Made by a program: the position numbers and the translations under genes. This document shows positions 54,058 through 64,000 of a DNA stretch of 64,000 nucleotides, piece after piece. The DNA comes from Guyparkeria sp. SCN-R1 (GTDB lineage: Bacteria; Pseudomonadota; Gammaproteobacteria; Halothiobacillales; Halothiobacillaceae), in assembly GCF_003932495.1 (NCBI RefSeq), contig NZ_QZMT01000002.1:1-64000 (forward strand). The letters run 5' to 3'. Each line of letters begins with the position of its first letter. Within the stretch, counting starts at the first letter, position 1. The notes beneath the pieces are model-generated. The model did no database searches. It was not told the DNA's origin and saw nothing but the letters and a program-made list of their open reading frames with translations.

Positions 54058-55322
54058 CAGGCCCCCGGCATCGGATGCGGGCGGTAAGGGGTTCGCGCCA
54101 CGCCGTCGGCCTCGGCGGCCTTGGCAACCGCCGCCGGCAGACGCTCGATCAGGCGCGGGTCGAACGGCTTGGGCAGGATGTACTCCGGCCCGAAGGCCAT
54201 CATGTCGAGATCGTAGGCCTTGAGCACCGACTCGGGCACGGCCTCGCGGGCGAGTGCCGCCAGCGCCTCGACGCAGGCGATCTTCATGTTGGGCGTGATC
54301 CGGCGGGCACGGCAATCGAGCGCACCGCGGAAGATGAACGGGAAGGCCAGCACGTTGTTGACCTGGTTGGGGTAATCGCTGCGCCCCGTGGCCATGATCA
54401 GGTCATCGCGCACCTGGTGGGCCAATTCGGGCAGGATCTCCGGGTCGGGGTTGGCCAGCGCGAAGACCACCGGCTTGTCCGCCATGCTGGCGAGCATCTC
54501 CTCGCTGAGCAGGTTGGGGGCCGACAGGCCGACGAAGGCATCGGCGCCCACCAGCGCCTCGGCGAGCGTGCGCGCCTCGGTCTTGGCGGCAAAGCGACGG
54601 TGATGCTCGGGCAGGTCATCGAGCCCCTCGTGCAGCACGCCGACGCGATCGACTACCAGCAGGTTCTCGCGCTTGAGGCCCATGTCGAGCAGCAGGTTGA
54701 GGGTGGCCGTGCCGGCCGCGCCCGCCCCGACCAGCACGAGCTTCGCCTCCTCGAGGCGCTTGCCCTGCAGACGCAGGGCGTTGGTCAGCCCGGCGGCGAT
54801 GATGATCGCCGTGCCGTGCTGGTCGTCGTGGAAGACCGGGATGTCCATCGTCTCGCTCAGCGCGGCCTCGATCTCGAAGCAGCGCGGCGCGCAGATATCC
54901 TCGAGGTTGATGCCACCGAAGGAGGGCTCGAGCCGGCGCACCGTGTCGATTAAGGCCTGAGGGTTCTCTGCCTCGACCTCCAGGTCGACCACGTCGATGT
55001 CGGCAAAGCGCTTGAACAGCACGCCCTTGCCCTCCATTACCGGCTTGGAGGCCAGTGGCCCGAGATTGCCCAGCCCCAGGATCGCCGAGCCATCGGAGAT
55101 CACCGCCACCAGATTGCCGCGGGCGGTGTACTGCCAGGCGGCGTCCGGGTCGGCGGCAATGGCCCGCACCGGCTCGGCCACGCCCGGCGAGTAGGCCAGC
55201 GCCAGGTCGCGCGCCGTCTCGGTGGGCTTGGTGATCGCCGTGGCAATCTTCCCCGGCTGCGGCTTGGCGTGGTAATCGAGCGCTTCGGCGCGCCGTTGTT
55301 CGGCATCGGGACGTTGGGTCAT
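54057..55322 (-). CDS. maeB: NADP-type malic enzyme without phosphotransacetylase domain
   Basis: Oxidative decarboxylation of malate to pyruvate. The 421-aa product has the malic domain ([24 protein letters not shown]) and the NAD-binding domain with [27 protein letters not shown] and DDQHGTAI hold metal and malate ligands. E. coli MaeB is about 760 aa with a C-terminal PTA-like domain; this one ends after the catalytic part. Cofactor choice is not certain from sequence. It is followed directly by the exonuclease and rluE. Confidence 0.9.
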   Translation of the reverse strand: MTQRPDAEQRRAEALDYHAKPQPGKIATAITKPTETARDLALAYSPGVAEPVRAIAADPDAAWQYTARGNLVAVISDGSAILGLGNLGPLASKPVMEGKGVLFKRFADIDVVDLEVEAENPQALIDTVRRLEPSFGGINLEDICAPRCFEIEAALSETMDIPVFHDDQHGTAIIIAAGLTNALRLQGKRLEEAKLVLVGAGAAGTATLNLLLDMGLKRENLLVVDRVGVLHEGLDDLPEHHRRFAAKTEARTLAEALVGADAFVGLSAPNLLSEEMLASMADKPVVFALANPDPEILPELAHQVRDDLIMATGRSDYPNQVNNVLAFPFIFRGALDCRARRITPNMKIACVEALAALAREAVPESVLKAYDLDMMAFGPEYILPKPFDPRLIERLPAAVAKAAEADGVARTPYRPHPMPGA

Positions 55323-55419
55323 GGGGGCCTGGGCAGTGTAGATACGGGCCGCATATCTTATCAGCGCCCGCCGGGCGCGTCAGGGCGATCAGTTCTCCTT
55401 TCGGCGCTATGATGCGCGC

Positions 55420-55932
55420 ATGCCCACGCCACTGCGCACACTGACCTCTCGCCCGTTTACGACCACCCTGCTGCTGGGTGCGTTGCTGCTGGTCGCGTGG
55501 CTGGCATGGGGCAGCCCGTCGTCCGACGACGGCACCCAGCGGGTAATGTGGCTGGGCGGCGAGCGATTCCAAGTCGAACTGGCGACCACCCCGACGAGCC
55601 GCCAGCGGGGACTGATGCACCGCCCCCCGCTGGCAGATAACCAGGGCATGCTGTTCATCTACCCCGACGAGGCACCGCGCTCGTTCTGGATGAAGAACGT
55701 CTCGTTTGCCATCGACATCCTCTATCTCGATGCCGACTGGCGCCTGGTGCAACGTCACGAGTCCGTGCCGCCCTGCCGCCGCGATCCCTGCCCCGGTTAC
55801 CCGAGCGACGCAGCGGCGCGTTATGTGCTGGAGCTGTCCGCCGGCACGGCAAGCCGACTGTCACTGGAGCGGGGCACGCAGATCGACCCACCCGTCCCCG
55901 TTGATGCGCCCAAGAAAAAGGCCCCGGACTGA
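55420..55932 (+). CDS. DUF192 family protein, membrane-anchored or exported
   Basis: A 170-aa protein with an N-terminal hydrophobic segment (residues about 14-31, TTLLLGALLLVAWLAWG) and the DUF192 barrel: FQVELATTPTSRQRGLMHRP, GMLFIYPDEAPRSFWMKN, ILYLDADWRLV. Function unknown. The stop codon lies in the loop of a terminator hairpin that belongs mainly to the convergent OmpA-like gene, so the last codons (KKKAPD) are shaped by it. Confidence 0.88.
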   Translation: MPTPLRTLTSRPFTTTLLLGALLLVAWLAWGSPSSDDGTQRVMWLGGERFQVELATTPTSRQRGLMHRPPLADNQGMLFIYPDEAPRSFWMKNVSFAIDILYLDADWRLVQRHESVPPCRRDPCPGYPSDAAARYVLELSAGTASRLSLERGTQIDPPVPVDAPKKKAPD

Positions 55933-55940
55933 CCGGGGCC
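55915..55940 (-). terminator. intrinsic terminator of the OmpA-like gene, overlapping DUF192
   Basis: GGCCCCGG (55920-55927) pairs with CCGGGGCC (55933-55940) over a 5-nt loop containing the TGA stop of the DUF192 gene. On the minus strand it is followed by five T, giving a strong terminator for the OmpA-like lipoprotein. In the plus direction only TTCG follows, so it is weak there. Confidence 0.88.
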
Positions 55941-55966
55941 TTCGTCATCGAAATCGGCGGGGCGGG

Positions 55967-56629
55967 TTACTGCTGCTCTGCAGGGAGGATCAGGATCTCG
56001 ACCCGACGGTTCTGCGCACGACCCTCAGCGGTGTCGTTGGTCGCGATCGGGCGACTAAAGCCGTAACCGACCGGCTGCAGGCGGCTGGCAGAAACACCGG
56101 AGCGAGAGAGGTAGCTCGTCACGCTCTGGGCACGGTTGAGCGACAGGTCCTGGTTGTAGCTCGCCGAACCGGTCGAGTCGGTGTGGCCCTCGACGCGCAC
56201 CACGGTGTTCGGGTACTGCTGCAGCGAGTTGGCCAGCTGATCGAGCGTGGAGCGGAATTGCGGCTTGATGTCGGCACTGTTGGTGTCGAAGGTGATCGAC
56301 TCGGGTGCCTGCAGGCGGATGGTGTCACCCTGGCGCTGGACATCGATACCAGTGCCCTCCATCTCCTGGCGCAACTCGCGCTCCTGCTGGTCCATCTGGC
56401 GGCCGACCAAGCCACCGACGGTGGCACCCACCGCAGCACCGATCAGGGTGCCGCCGGTCTTGTTGCCCGAGCCGGCAATCACGTTACCGAGAATAGCGCC
56501 GGCGCCAGCGCCAACGGTCGCACCCTTGGCCGTCTTGTCCTGCTCACTGGTATAGGGGTTTTGCGCACAGCCGGCAACGAGCAACACGCTCGCGGCAGCG
56601 GCGATCAACGTCATGTGTTTCATCTTCAT
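55967..56629 (-). CDS. OmpA-family peptidoglycan-binding lipoprotein (YiaD-like)
   Basis: A 220-aa outer-membrane lipoprotein with a lipobox (VLLVAGCAQ, Cys at about 21), a glycine-zipper region (GATVGAGAGAILGNVIAG ... GAAVGATVGGLVG, about 36-75) and a C-terminal OmpA domain whose VRVEGHTDSTGS and NRRVEI motifs bind meso-diaminopimelate. It ties the outer membrane to the wall. It is monocistronic, and the terminator overlaps the convergent DUF192 gene. Confidence 0.93.
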   Translation of the reverse strand: MKMKHMTLIAAAASVLLVAGCAQNPYTSEQDKTAKGATVGAGAGAILGNVIAGSGNKTGGTLIGAAVGATVGGLVGRQMDQQERELRQEMEGTGIDVQRQGDTIRLQAPESITFDTNSADIKPQFRSTLDQLANSLQQYPNTVVRVEGHTDSTGSASYNQDLSLNRAQSVTSYLSRSGVSASRLQPVGYGFSRPIATNDTAEGRAQNRRVEILILPAEQQ

Positions 56630-56797
56630 CTCTCCTTGGATGGTCGCCGGAATCGGGCGGCTTTCGAGCCGCTCGCGATCCGGTTGAATTTACCAGACGG
56701 CCGGCAACGGCCGATTGGCGGGCTTCAGGCGCCCGCTATGACCTTTACAAACCCGGTTGGTTCCCACCCGACCTCCAGGCAGAAATGCCCTGGTCCG

Positions 56798-57985
56798 TCA
56801 CGAGATAGTAGTGCATGCACGCAAGGCCGACAGAAGTTCTTCCAGATCGGCCCGCTCGTGTGCGGCACTCAAGGTGACCCGCAGACGCGAGCCGCCCACC
56901 GGGACGGTCGGGGGTCGGATTGCCGGCACCAGCAGCCCCACCGAATCGAGCCGCTCGGCCATGGCCAGCGCCCGGTCCGCCTCACCCACCGTCAGCGGCT
57001 GGATCGGGGTGGATGAGGGCATCGGCTCGAGACCAGGGATACCGGCCACGCCCGCGCGAAACCGACGCACCAGCTCGGCCAGGTGATCACGGCGCCAACC
57101 CTCGTCGCGCACGATCGCCAGTGCGGCGCGCGAGGCCTCGGCCACGGCCGGTGGTTGCGCCGTGGTGAAGAGGTAAGTGCGTGCCCGCTGCAGCAGCACC
57201 GCCAGCGGCTCGGCCGCGCCGGCGACGAAGGCCCCAGCCGTACCGAAGGCCTTGCCCAGGGTGCCGACCCGAAGCACCCGCTCGCCGGGCACCTGCTCCG
57301 CCGCCTCGAAACTGCCTCGCCCCTGGGCGCCGAGCACGCCAAAGGCATGCGCCTCGTCGACCACCAGCCAGGCATCGAAACGCTCGGCCAGCTCGACCAG
57401 TTCGGCCAGCGGCGCGACGTCACCGTCCATGGAGAACACGCCGTCGGTCAGGATCATGCGCTCGCCACGGGCCCGCTCGAGACGAGCCTCGAGATCGTCG
57501 AGATCGTTGTGGCGATAGCGGGACAGGCGGGCACCGGAGAGCTGCACGGCGTCGACCAGCGAGGCGTGATTGAGCCGGTCGGCGATCACGGTGTCGCCAC
57601 GCCCCATCAGGGCCCCGACCACGCCGAGGTTCGCCATGTATCCGGTGGAAAAGAGCCGTGCGGCATCCACGTCGAGCCAGCTCGCCAGCTCATCCTCGAG
57701 CCGCTGATGCGGCTCGAAGTGCCCGTTGATCAGGTGTGCCGAACCGGCACCCACCCCGTAACGGTCGATACCCTCACGCATGGCCTCGGCCAGCCGCGGA
57801 TCGTTGGCCAATCCGAGGTAGTCGTTGCTGCAGAAGGCCAGATACTCGCGCCCGTCGATCCGCATGCGCGGTCCCTGCGGGGAGCCGGCAACCCTCAACC
57901 GGCGGGTGAGCCCCGCCGCGGCGCGCTCGCCCAGCCACTGTGCCCAATCATGCTTTGTGATAGCGTCACCTTCACCGTAATCCAT
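56798..57985 (-). CDS. bioF: 8-amino-7-oxononanoate synthase
   Basis: PLP enzyme that joins pimeloyl thioester and alanine in biotin synthesis. The 395-aa product includes FCSNDYLGLANDPRL, the glycine-rich GVGAGSAHLINGHFEPH, VVDEAHAFGVLGAQGRG and the PLP lysine motif GTLGKAFGTAGAF. ATG at 57985 starts MDYGEGDAI. Other bio genes are not nearby. The sensor kinase starts 40 bp away in the opposite direction. Confidence 0.93.
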   Translation of the reverse strand: MDYGEGDAITKHDWAQWLGERAAAGLTRRLRVAGSPQGPRMRIDGREYLAFCSNDYLGLANDPRLAEAMREGIDRYGVGAGSAHLINGHFEPHQRLEDELASWLDVDAARLFSTGYMANLGVVGALMGRGDTVIADRLNHASLVDAVQLSGARLSRYRHNDLDDLEARLERARGERMILTDGVFSMDGDVAPLAELVELAERFDAWLVVDEAHAFGVLGAQGRGSFEAAEQVPGERVLRVGTLGKAFGTAGAFVAGAAEPLAVLLQRARTYLFTTAQPPAVAEASRAALAIVRDEGWRRDHLAELVRRFRAGVAGIPGLEPMPSSTPIQPLTVGEADRALAMAERLDSVGLLVPAIRPPTVPVGGSRLRVTLSAAHERADLEELLSALRACTTIS

Positions 57986-58025
57986 GCGCCGGCCCGCGGG
58001 CCGGACGCACCCGAGGCTCACCCGC

Positions 58026-60046
58026 ATGCGTCTGCCGGTCAACATCTTCCTGTGGACCTTTACCGCCACCCTGGTACCGCTCGTGCTCCTGGTATGGGGC
58101 GTGACCAGCTACAGCGAACAGCGCTTCCAGAAGGAATTCAGCCGCGAAATCGACGAGAACATCGATTCGCTGATCAGCGAAATGAGCAACCGCATGCGCT
58201 ATGAGCGCGAGGTGGTCGAGGGCATCGGTCAGTCGCAGGAAATCCAGACGATGCTCAATGCCCTGATGGCTTCGTCCATGGGCATTCGTCACCCCGAGCT
58301 GACCTCGATGCGCATCAATGCCAACCGCTTTCTGGCCGGACTGCAGCGCACCGTGCCGGGGCTGGGGAGTATCCGCATTCTCGATGCGGCCGGCAACACG
58401 GTAATCAAGGTGACCCTCGGGCGGGTCGCCTCACCCTCCTTCGACAGCCTCGGCCAGGTCAACTACGTCGAGGAGGAATTCGACAACGATCGCTTCCTCC
58501 GGCGGCTGGAGTCCCTGTCCTCCGACCAGATCAGTTACATGACCCTGCCGCTGGCCTTCGGCGATGCCCTGCCCGGCCGCGAACCGAGCACCCTGTATGC
58601 CGTGCGCCCGCTGCGCAACGTCGACGACCGCACCGCCGGCTACGTGGTAGTCAACACCTTCGGCGAGCAACTCGACCAGATCCTATCGTTTTCGCCCCGC
58701 CCCCGGGACGGCAAAGTGATGATCATCGAACACAATCCGGGTGCGCCGGCGCGCGACGGCTTGCTGCTGTTTGACGACCAACGCGACATCAGCTTCATCA
58801 GCCCGTTCGAAAACGGCGGCAACGCAGACTACCCCGGTGCCCGACAGATCGACGACGGCAGGTTCTGGGATACGGCGGTGGCGCAATCAAACGGCTCCTA
58901 CCTCAGCGAGGACGGCGATACCCGCTATTACTACCAGGAGTACCATCCCTACCCGCACAGCCTTGCTTCATGGTTCGTGGCATTCAAGCTGCCGGCCGAC
59001 ATCACCACCGCCCCGTTCCGCGACATCCGGTTGAGCCTGTTCGGCTTCGGCCTGCTGGCCCTGGTGATGAGCCTGCTGTTCGCCGGGCTTGGAGCACGCT
59101 TCTTCTCCCGGCCGATCATCCGGCTGTCAGAGAGCCTCAAGCGATTCGCCGACGGCGACCGCGGCGGCCCGATCCCGGTGGACTCGCGCACCACCGAGGT
59201 CCACGAGCTGCAGGCCTCGTTCCGCTACCTGACCACCCAACTCGCCGAAGAGGCTCGTCGACGTGACCGTGCGGAGAGAAAGGCCCTGCAACAGGCCAAG
59301 CTTGCCTCGATCGGCGAGATGGCCGCCGGCATCGGCCACGAGATCAACAACCCGCTCAACAACATCCTCACGCTCACCCGGCTGGTCGAGCGCCAGCTCC
59401 CGCCCGACCAGCCCGGGATCCGCGAGGACATGAGCGATCTGCGCGCCGAGGCGCTTCGCGCCAGCCGGATCGTGCGCGGCGTGATGAACTTCGCCCGCCA
59501 GCTGCCCCCCGAACACGAGACCGTCGCGCTGGCAGAGTGGCTCGAAGAAGTGATCGACCGCATGGAGCCGGAGGCCATGGAAGCCGACGTCCACCTGGCC
59601 CTGCTGAGTGCCACCGCGCGCTGCGAGGCGGAATTCGATCCGGGCCAGATGGAACAGGTGGTCGCCAACCTGGTGCGCAACGCCATCCACGCCAGCCCCA
59701 CCGGTGGACATATACTGATCCAGGCCGAATGCCTGGACGAAATCGTCCGGATCGAGATCCGCGACGAGGGCAGCGGCCTGCCGACCGAGGTGATCGAGCA
59801 GATCTTCGACCCGTTCTTTACCACCAAGGCGGTCGACCGCGGCACGGGCCTCGGGCTGTCGATCAGCCTGGGCATCGTGCAGTACCACGGCGGCGAACTG
59901 ACGCTGGAAAACCGGCGTGATTTGGGCGAGGACGCCACCGGCGTACTTGCCCGTGTCGTGCTGCCGCGTCACAAGGCACGGCCACGCGTCATTCGTCCGC
60001 CCGAGACATCCACCCCCTCGAAACCCACGCCACCGACACCGACGCC

Positions 60047-60050
<4 letters not shown>
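58026..60050 (+). CDS. NtrB-like membrane sensor histidine kinase
   Basis: Sensor partner of the sigma-54 regulator that follows. The 674-aa product has TM1 at about 7-27, a periplasmic region of about 300 residues (possibly a double-Cache domain), TM2 near 340-362, HAMP, a short coil, then HisKA with the phospho-accepting His in IGHEINNPLNNIL at about residue 438 and an HATPase with the N box NLVRNAIHA, DEGSGLP and GTGLGLSIS. The stop overlaps the regulator start by 4 bp. The start at 58026 avoids overlap with bioF. Signal unknown; sulfur compounds are plausible from the sox context (inference). Confidence 0.92.
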
Positions 60051-61402
<1,352 letters not shown>

Positions 61403-61439
61403 TCAACACGCCGGATTCGGCCGATCACAGCCGGAATCA

Positions 61440-61483
61440 TTGCAATCCCCGGCGCATCAAAATTGCAGATTGCAACTTGCAAC
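61440..61483 (+). promoter_or_regulatory. candidate upstream activator site of soxYZ
   Basis: TTGCA occurs at 61463, 61470 and 61477, a triple direct repeat with a 7-bp period, and TTGCAA again at 61440. TTGCAA is itself palindromic. The cluster is 50-95 bp before the -24 element, the usual range for enhancer binding by NtrC-type activators. Binding by the adjacent regulator is inferred. Confidence 0.5.
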
Positions 61484-61532
61484 GATCGACCAATATCCAC
61501 CTTTTTCTTTTCCCATCAACCAGTTACAAAAC

Positions 61533-61548
61533 TGGCACAGGCTATGCT
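61533..61548 (+). promoter_or_regulatory. sigma-54 (-24/-12) promoter of soxYZ
   Basis: TGGCACAGGCTATGCT places GG at -24 and GC at -12 with exact 10-nt spacing; the consensus is TGGCACG-N4-TTGCW. Mismatches are limited to the G after CAC and the first T of TTGC. Transcription would begin near 61559, giving a leader of about 33 nt with AGGAG 7-8 nt before soxY. A sigma-54 activator is encoded directly upstream. Confidence 0.75.
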
Positions 61549-61592
61549 TCACTAGGGGCGTGGACACCCACACATTAACGAGGAGTTAAGAT

Positions 61593-62063
61593 ATGCAAAC
61601 CAAGCGTCGCGTATTTCTGAAGGGCAGCCTCGCTGCCAGTGCTGCTGGTCTGGCCGTTGGTGCCGGCCTGCTTTCCCCGCGTGCCGTACTGGCCGCCGAT
61701 TGGCCGGAAGCGGCTTTCGATTCCGAGAGCATGGACAACGGCCTGAACGAGCTGTTCGGTTCCTCTGACGTTACCGATTCCGGCGACATCACTGTCAAGG
61801 CCCCGGACATCGCCGAGAACGGCGCCGTTGTTCCGGTCACCGTCGAGTCCAGCATCGCCGACTCCGACAAGGTCGCCATCTTCGTATCGAAGAACCCGAC
61901 CCCGCTGGTCGCTTCTTTCGACCTGTCCGGCGCCAACCCGTTCGTTTCCACCCGTATCCGTATGGGCGAAACCGACGACGTAACCGGCGTAGTTCACGCT
62001 GGCGGCAAGCTGTACAAGGCGTCCAAGGAAGTCAAGGTAACCATCGGTGGCTGCGGCGGCTAA
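61593..62063 (+). CDS. soxY: sulfur-carrier protein SoxY
   Basis: Carries sulfur intermediates on a C-terminal cysteine during periplasmic thiosulfate oxidation. The 156-aa product has a twin-arginine signal (TKRRVFLKGS, hydrophobic AGLAVGAGLL, cut near VLA/ADW), an Ig-like domain, and the swinging-arm end GGCGG with the carrier cysteine. The strong AGGAG and bias towards C-ending codons suit high expression. SoxY exports folded with SoxZ, encoded 60 bp downstream. Other sox genes (XA, B, CD) are not in this window. Confidence 0.97.
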   Translation: MQTKRRVFLKGSLAASAAGLAVGAGLLSPRAVLAADWPEAAFDSESMDNGLNELFGSSDVTDSGDITVKAPDIAENGAVVPVTVESSIADSDKVAIFVSKNPTPLVASFDLSGANPFVSTRIRMGETDDVTGVVHAGGKLYKASKEVKVTIGGCGG

Positions 62064-62122
62064 TCAGCCTCTGAACCCGAAGTCATTGATTAAAGACAGA
62101 TAACACCCAAGAGGTATAGATT

Positions 62123-62428
62123 ATGTCTACTATCCGCATGCGCATTTCCCCGGCCGGTGACGTCCTGGACGTGAAGGCCCTGATCCGTCACCCAATGGAG
62201 TCTGGCCTCCGCGAAGACAAGTCCACCGGCGAGAAGATCCCGGCTGACTACATCCAGAAGCTGGTTGTTGAAGTCAACGGCGAAGAAGTCATGGACGGCA
62301 ACCTGTCGGAAGCCGTTTCCAAGAACCCCTACCTGAACATCAAGGTTCCGGGTAAGAAGGGTGACGAGGTCAAGATCTCTTGGTCCTCCAACACTGGTGA
62401 CACCGACGAGGCTACCCAGGCTGCCTAA
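62123..62428 (+). CDS. soxZ: SoxZ, partner of SoxY
   Basis: Forms the SoxYZ heterodimer. The 101-aa product has no signal peptide, as expected for hitch-hiking export with SoxY. It shows MRISPAGDVLDVKALIRHPMESG, spanning about 5-28, and PYLNIKVPGKKGDEVKISW. It follows soxY by 60 bp with AGAGG before the ATG and precedes a strong terminator, so soxYZ forms a two-gene unit. Confidence 0.97.
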   Translation: MSTIRMRISPAGDVLDVKALIRHPMESGLREDKSTGEKIPADYIQKLVVEVNGEEVMDGNLSEAVSKNPYLNIKVPGKKGDEVKISWSSNTGDTDEATQAA

Positions 62429-62454
62429 GGCAGACTGAACAGCCCGAAGGACAA

Positions 62455-62480
62455 GGCCCGCCACTCGGCGGGCCTTTTTT
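62455..62480 (+). terminator. intrinsic terminator after soxYZ
   Basis: GGCCCGCC (62455-62462) pairs with GGCGGGCC (62467-62474) over ACTC and is followed by six T. It lies 27 nt past soxZ. Confidence 0.92.
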
Positions 62481-62530
62481 GTGCCTGACGTTTTTATCTC
62501 GGCGGGACACAGCGCCCGCTTCCGGCACGC

Positions 62531-62983
62531 TCAAGCGGACGGCGGCACTTGTAGCCAGAAGGTCACCGGTCCGTCATTAACCAGCTCCACCTGCATGTCG
62601 GCACCAAAACGCCCGGTCGCCACCGCCCCGGGGTGCCGGCGGCTCAGCGAGTCGACGAAGACGCCGAACAGCCCTTCCGCCACATCGGGGGCGGCGGCCG
62701 GGGTGAAACTGGGTCGATTGCCGCGACGGGTGTCCGCTGCCAGCGTGAATTGCGGCACGGCCAGCACCCCGCCCCCGGCCTGCTGTACGGATAGGTTCAT
62801 CCGGCCGGCCTCGTCAGGAAACACGCGGTAGTTGAGCACGCGCTCGGCCAGTCGCTCGGCCTGGGCCGGCCCATCGCCCTGCTCGACCCCCACCAGGCAG
62901 ACCAGCCCGACCCCGATTTCGCCGACCACCTCGTCATCCACCCGTACGGCACCCCGCCGCGCACGCTGGATCAGGCCGATCAT
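62531..62983 (-). CDS. dtd: D-aminoacyl-tRNA deacylase
   Basis: Removes D-amino acids, and glycine from tRNA-Ala, from mischarged tRNA. The 150-aa product shows [37 protein letters not shown] and NDGPVTFWL, the family cross-subunit motifs. Its ATG overlaps the stop of pip by 4 bp, so the two are translated together. Confidence 0.95.
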   Translation of the reverse strand: MIGLIQRARRGAVRVDDEVVGEIGVGLVCLVGVEQGDGPAQAERLAERVLNYRVFPDEAGRMNLSVQQAGGGVLAVPQFTLAADTRRGNRPSFTPAAAPDVAEGLFGVFVDSLSRRHPGAVATGRFGADMQVELVNDGPVTFWLQVPPSA

Positions 62984-63930
62984 GAACGCGCCTCGTCGGC
63001 GAACCGGTCGGTGGCACGCACCAGCGAATCGACGATCCCCGCCTCGCTTGCGGCATGACCGGCGTCATCGATCACCTCGAACGTGGCGTTCGGCCAGCGC
63101 TCGTGCAGCGCGAAGGCCTGATCGACGGGACAGACCATGTCGTAGCGCCCGTGGACGATGTGCCCCGGAATATCGGCAAGGCGATCCATGCCATCGAGCA
63201 GCGGCGTCTCGAGGAACGAATCGTTCATGAAATAGTGGTTCTCGATCCGGGCGATCGACAGGGCGTGATGGGCATCGGCGAAGTAGTCCACCACCTCGGA
63301 TTCGGGCCGCAGCGTGGCGCAGCGTCCTTCCCACACCGACCAGGCCTTTGCTGCGTGGTATTGGGCGATCTGGTCATCGCCGTTGAGTCGACGGTGATAG
63401 GCAGCGACCAGGTCATCCCGCTCGTCGACGGGGATCGGCTCGAGGTAATCGCGCCAGTAATCGGGGAACACATGCGAGGCTCCATCCTGGTAGAACCAGC
63501 GGATGTCCTGCCGGCGACAGAGAAACACGCCCCGCAGGATCAACCCGCTCACCCGCTCGGGGTGGGCCTGGGCATAGGCCAGCGCCAGGGTCGAGCCCCA
63601 GGAACCACCGAAGACCAGCCAGCGGTCGATGCCCAGCGTTTCGCGCAGCACTTCCAGATCCGCGATCAGGTGGGCGGTCGTGTTGGCCTCCAGCCCGGCA
63701 TGCGGCGTCGAGCGGCCCGCACCGCGCTGGTCCGGCAGGATGATGCGGTAGCGGTCCGGGTCGAAGAACCGCCGGTGCATCGGGGTGCAACCCGCCCCCG
63801 GCCCGCCATGCAGGAACAGCACCGGCAGGCCGGTCAGTCGGCCGCATTCCTCGACATGCAGGACGTGCCCGTCGCCGACCGGCAAGCTGTGATTGACCAG
63901 GGGTTCGATCGGGGGATAGAGCGCACGCAT
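62980..63930 (-). CDS. pip: proline iminopeptidase
   Basis: Alpha/beta hydrolase that releases N-terminal proline. The 316-aa product has the oxyanion block [19 protein letters not shown], the nucleophile elbow [14 protein letters not shown], and the late [10 protein letters not shown] (Asp) and DDAGHAASE (His) of the triad. No signal peptide, so it is cytoplasmic. It leads the pip-dtd pair at the right edge of the window; 70 bp beyond hold no gene. Confidence 0.94.
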   Translation of the reverse strand: MRALYPPIEPLVNHSLPVGDGHVLHVEECGRLTGLPVLFLHGGPGAGCTPMHRRFFDPDRYRIILPDQRGAGRSTPHAGLEANTTAHLIADLEVLRETLGIDRWLVFGGSWGSTLALAYAQAHPERVSGLILRGVFLCRRQDIRWFYQDGASHVFPDYWRDYLEPIPVDERDDLVAAYHRRLNGDDQIAQYHAAKAWSVWEGRCATLRPESEVVDYFADAHHALSIARIENHYFMNDSFLETPLLDGMDRLADIPGHIVHGRYDMVCPVDQAFALHERWPNATFEVIDDAGHAASEAGIVDSLVRATDRFADEARS

Positions 63931-64000
63931 GCAGGCGGACCTCGATTGGCTGCGGTGGACGAACGGGCCAGTTGGCCGGAATCAGTCTAGGGAAACTCTG

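Overview
This 64 kb, GC-rich window reads as chromosome of a gammaproteobacterium. The lptD-surA-pdxA-rsmA-apaG-apaH, mrdA-rodA-mltB-rlpA-dacA and pilB-pilC-pilD-coaE blocks are typical of that class. A bacterial phosphoribulokinase (Calvin cycle) together with soxY and soxZ (periplasmic thiosulfate oxidation) points to a sulfur-oxidising chemolithoautotroph, plausibly of the Halothiobacillus/Guyparkeria type. The lineage is inferred from gene content, not from a search.

Layout. 0.1-7.6 kb: acetyl-CoA synthetase, a 620-bp spacer with DnaA-box-like sites, xerD-dsbC, a chemoreceptor behind a sigma-28-like promoter, and an SDR gene. 7.6-8.8 kb: a REP-associated tyrosine transposase (RAYT) with a perfect 353-bp tandem duplication that leaves a truncated second copy. 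9-10.1 kb: an outer-membrane porin. 10.3-19.8 kb (minus strand): a cell-wall and lipoate operon read mrdA-rodA-mltB-rlpA-dacA-dat-ybeD-lipB-lipA, whose last gaps carry two REP-like repeat families. 19.9-29.1 kb: ppa, then adk-lptD-surA-pdxA-rsmA-pgl-apaG-apaH (outer-membrane assembly, PLP synthesis, ribosome maturation, Ap4A removal). 29.2-33.4 kb: an MFS gene, an NTF2-like/SDR pair and, divergently, a MerR regulator followed by a short LOV blue-light receptor. 33.4-38.4 kb: a 265-bp MITE-like element, then pilBCD-coaE. 38.4-42.8 kb: ygfX/ygfZ, thiG, trmB and phosphoribulokinase. 42.8-44.7 kb: a membrane PAS-GGDEF protein.

44.8-51.1 kb: a tightly overlapped six-gene operon (FAD oxidoreductase, DUF1365, Cfa-type methyltransferase, GPH-family MFS, DUF3833 lipoprotein, chalcone-isomerase-like protein). 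A degraded fragment resembling a photolyase-related gene lies divergently upstream. 51.1-57.9 kb: an unassigned protein, rluE, a 5'-3' exonuclease, malic enzyme, DUF192, an OmpA-like lipoprotein and bioF. 58.0-62.5 kb: a two-component pair with a sigma-54 activator as regulator, then soxYZ behind a well-spaced -24/-12 promoter. 62.5-63.9 kb: dtd and pip.

The two most interesting systems are both regulatory. First, a LitR-like MerR regulator that appears to have lost its cobalamin-binding residues sits next to a LOV protein that has all its photochemical residues. Its likely targets are the SDR/NTF2 pair beside it and the lipid operon 13 kb away. Second, the sigma-54 two-component pair appears placed to control soxYZ. 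No tRNA, rRNA or CRISPR array was seen.
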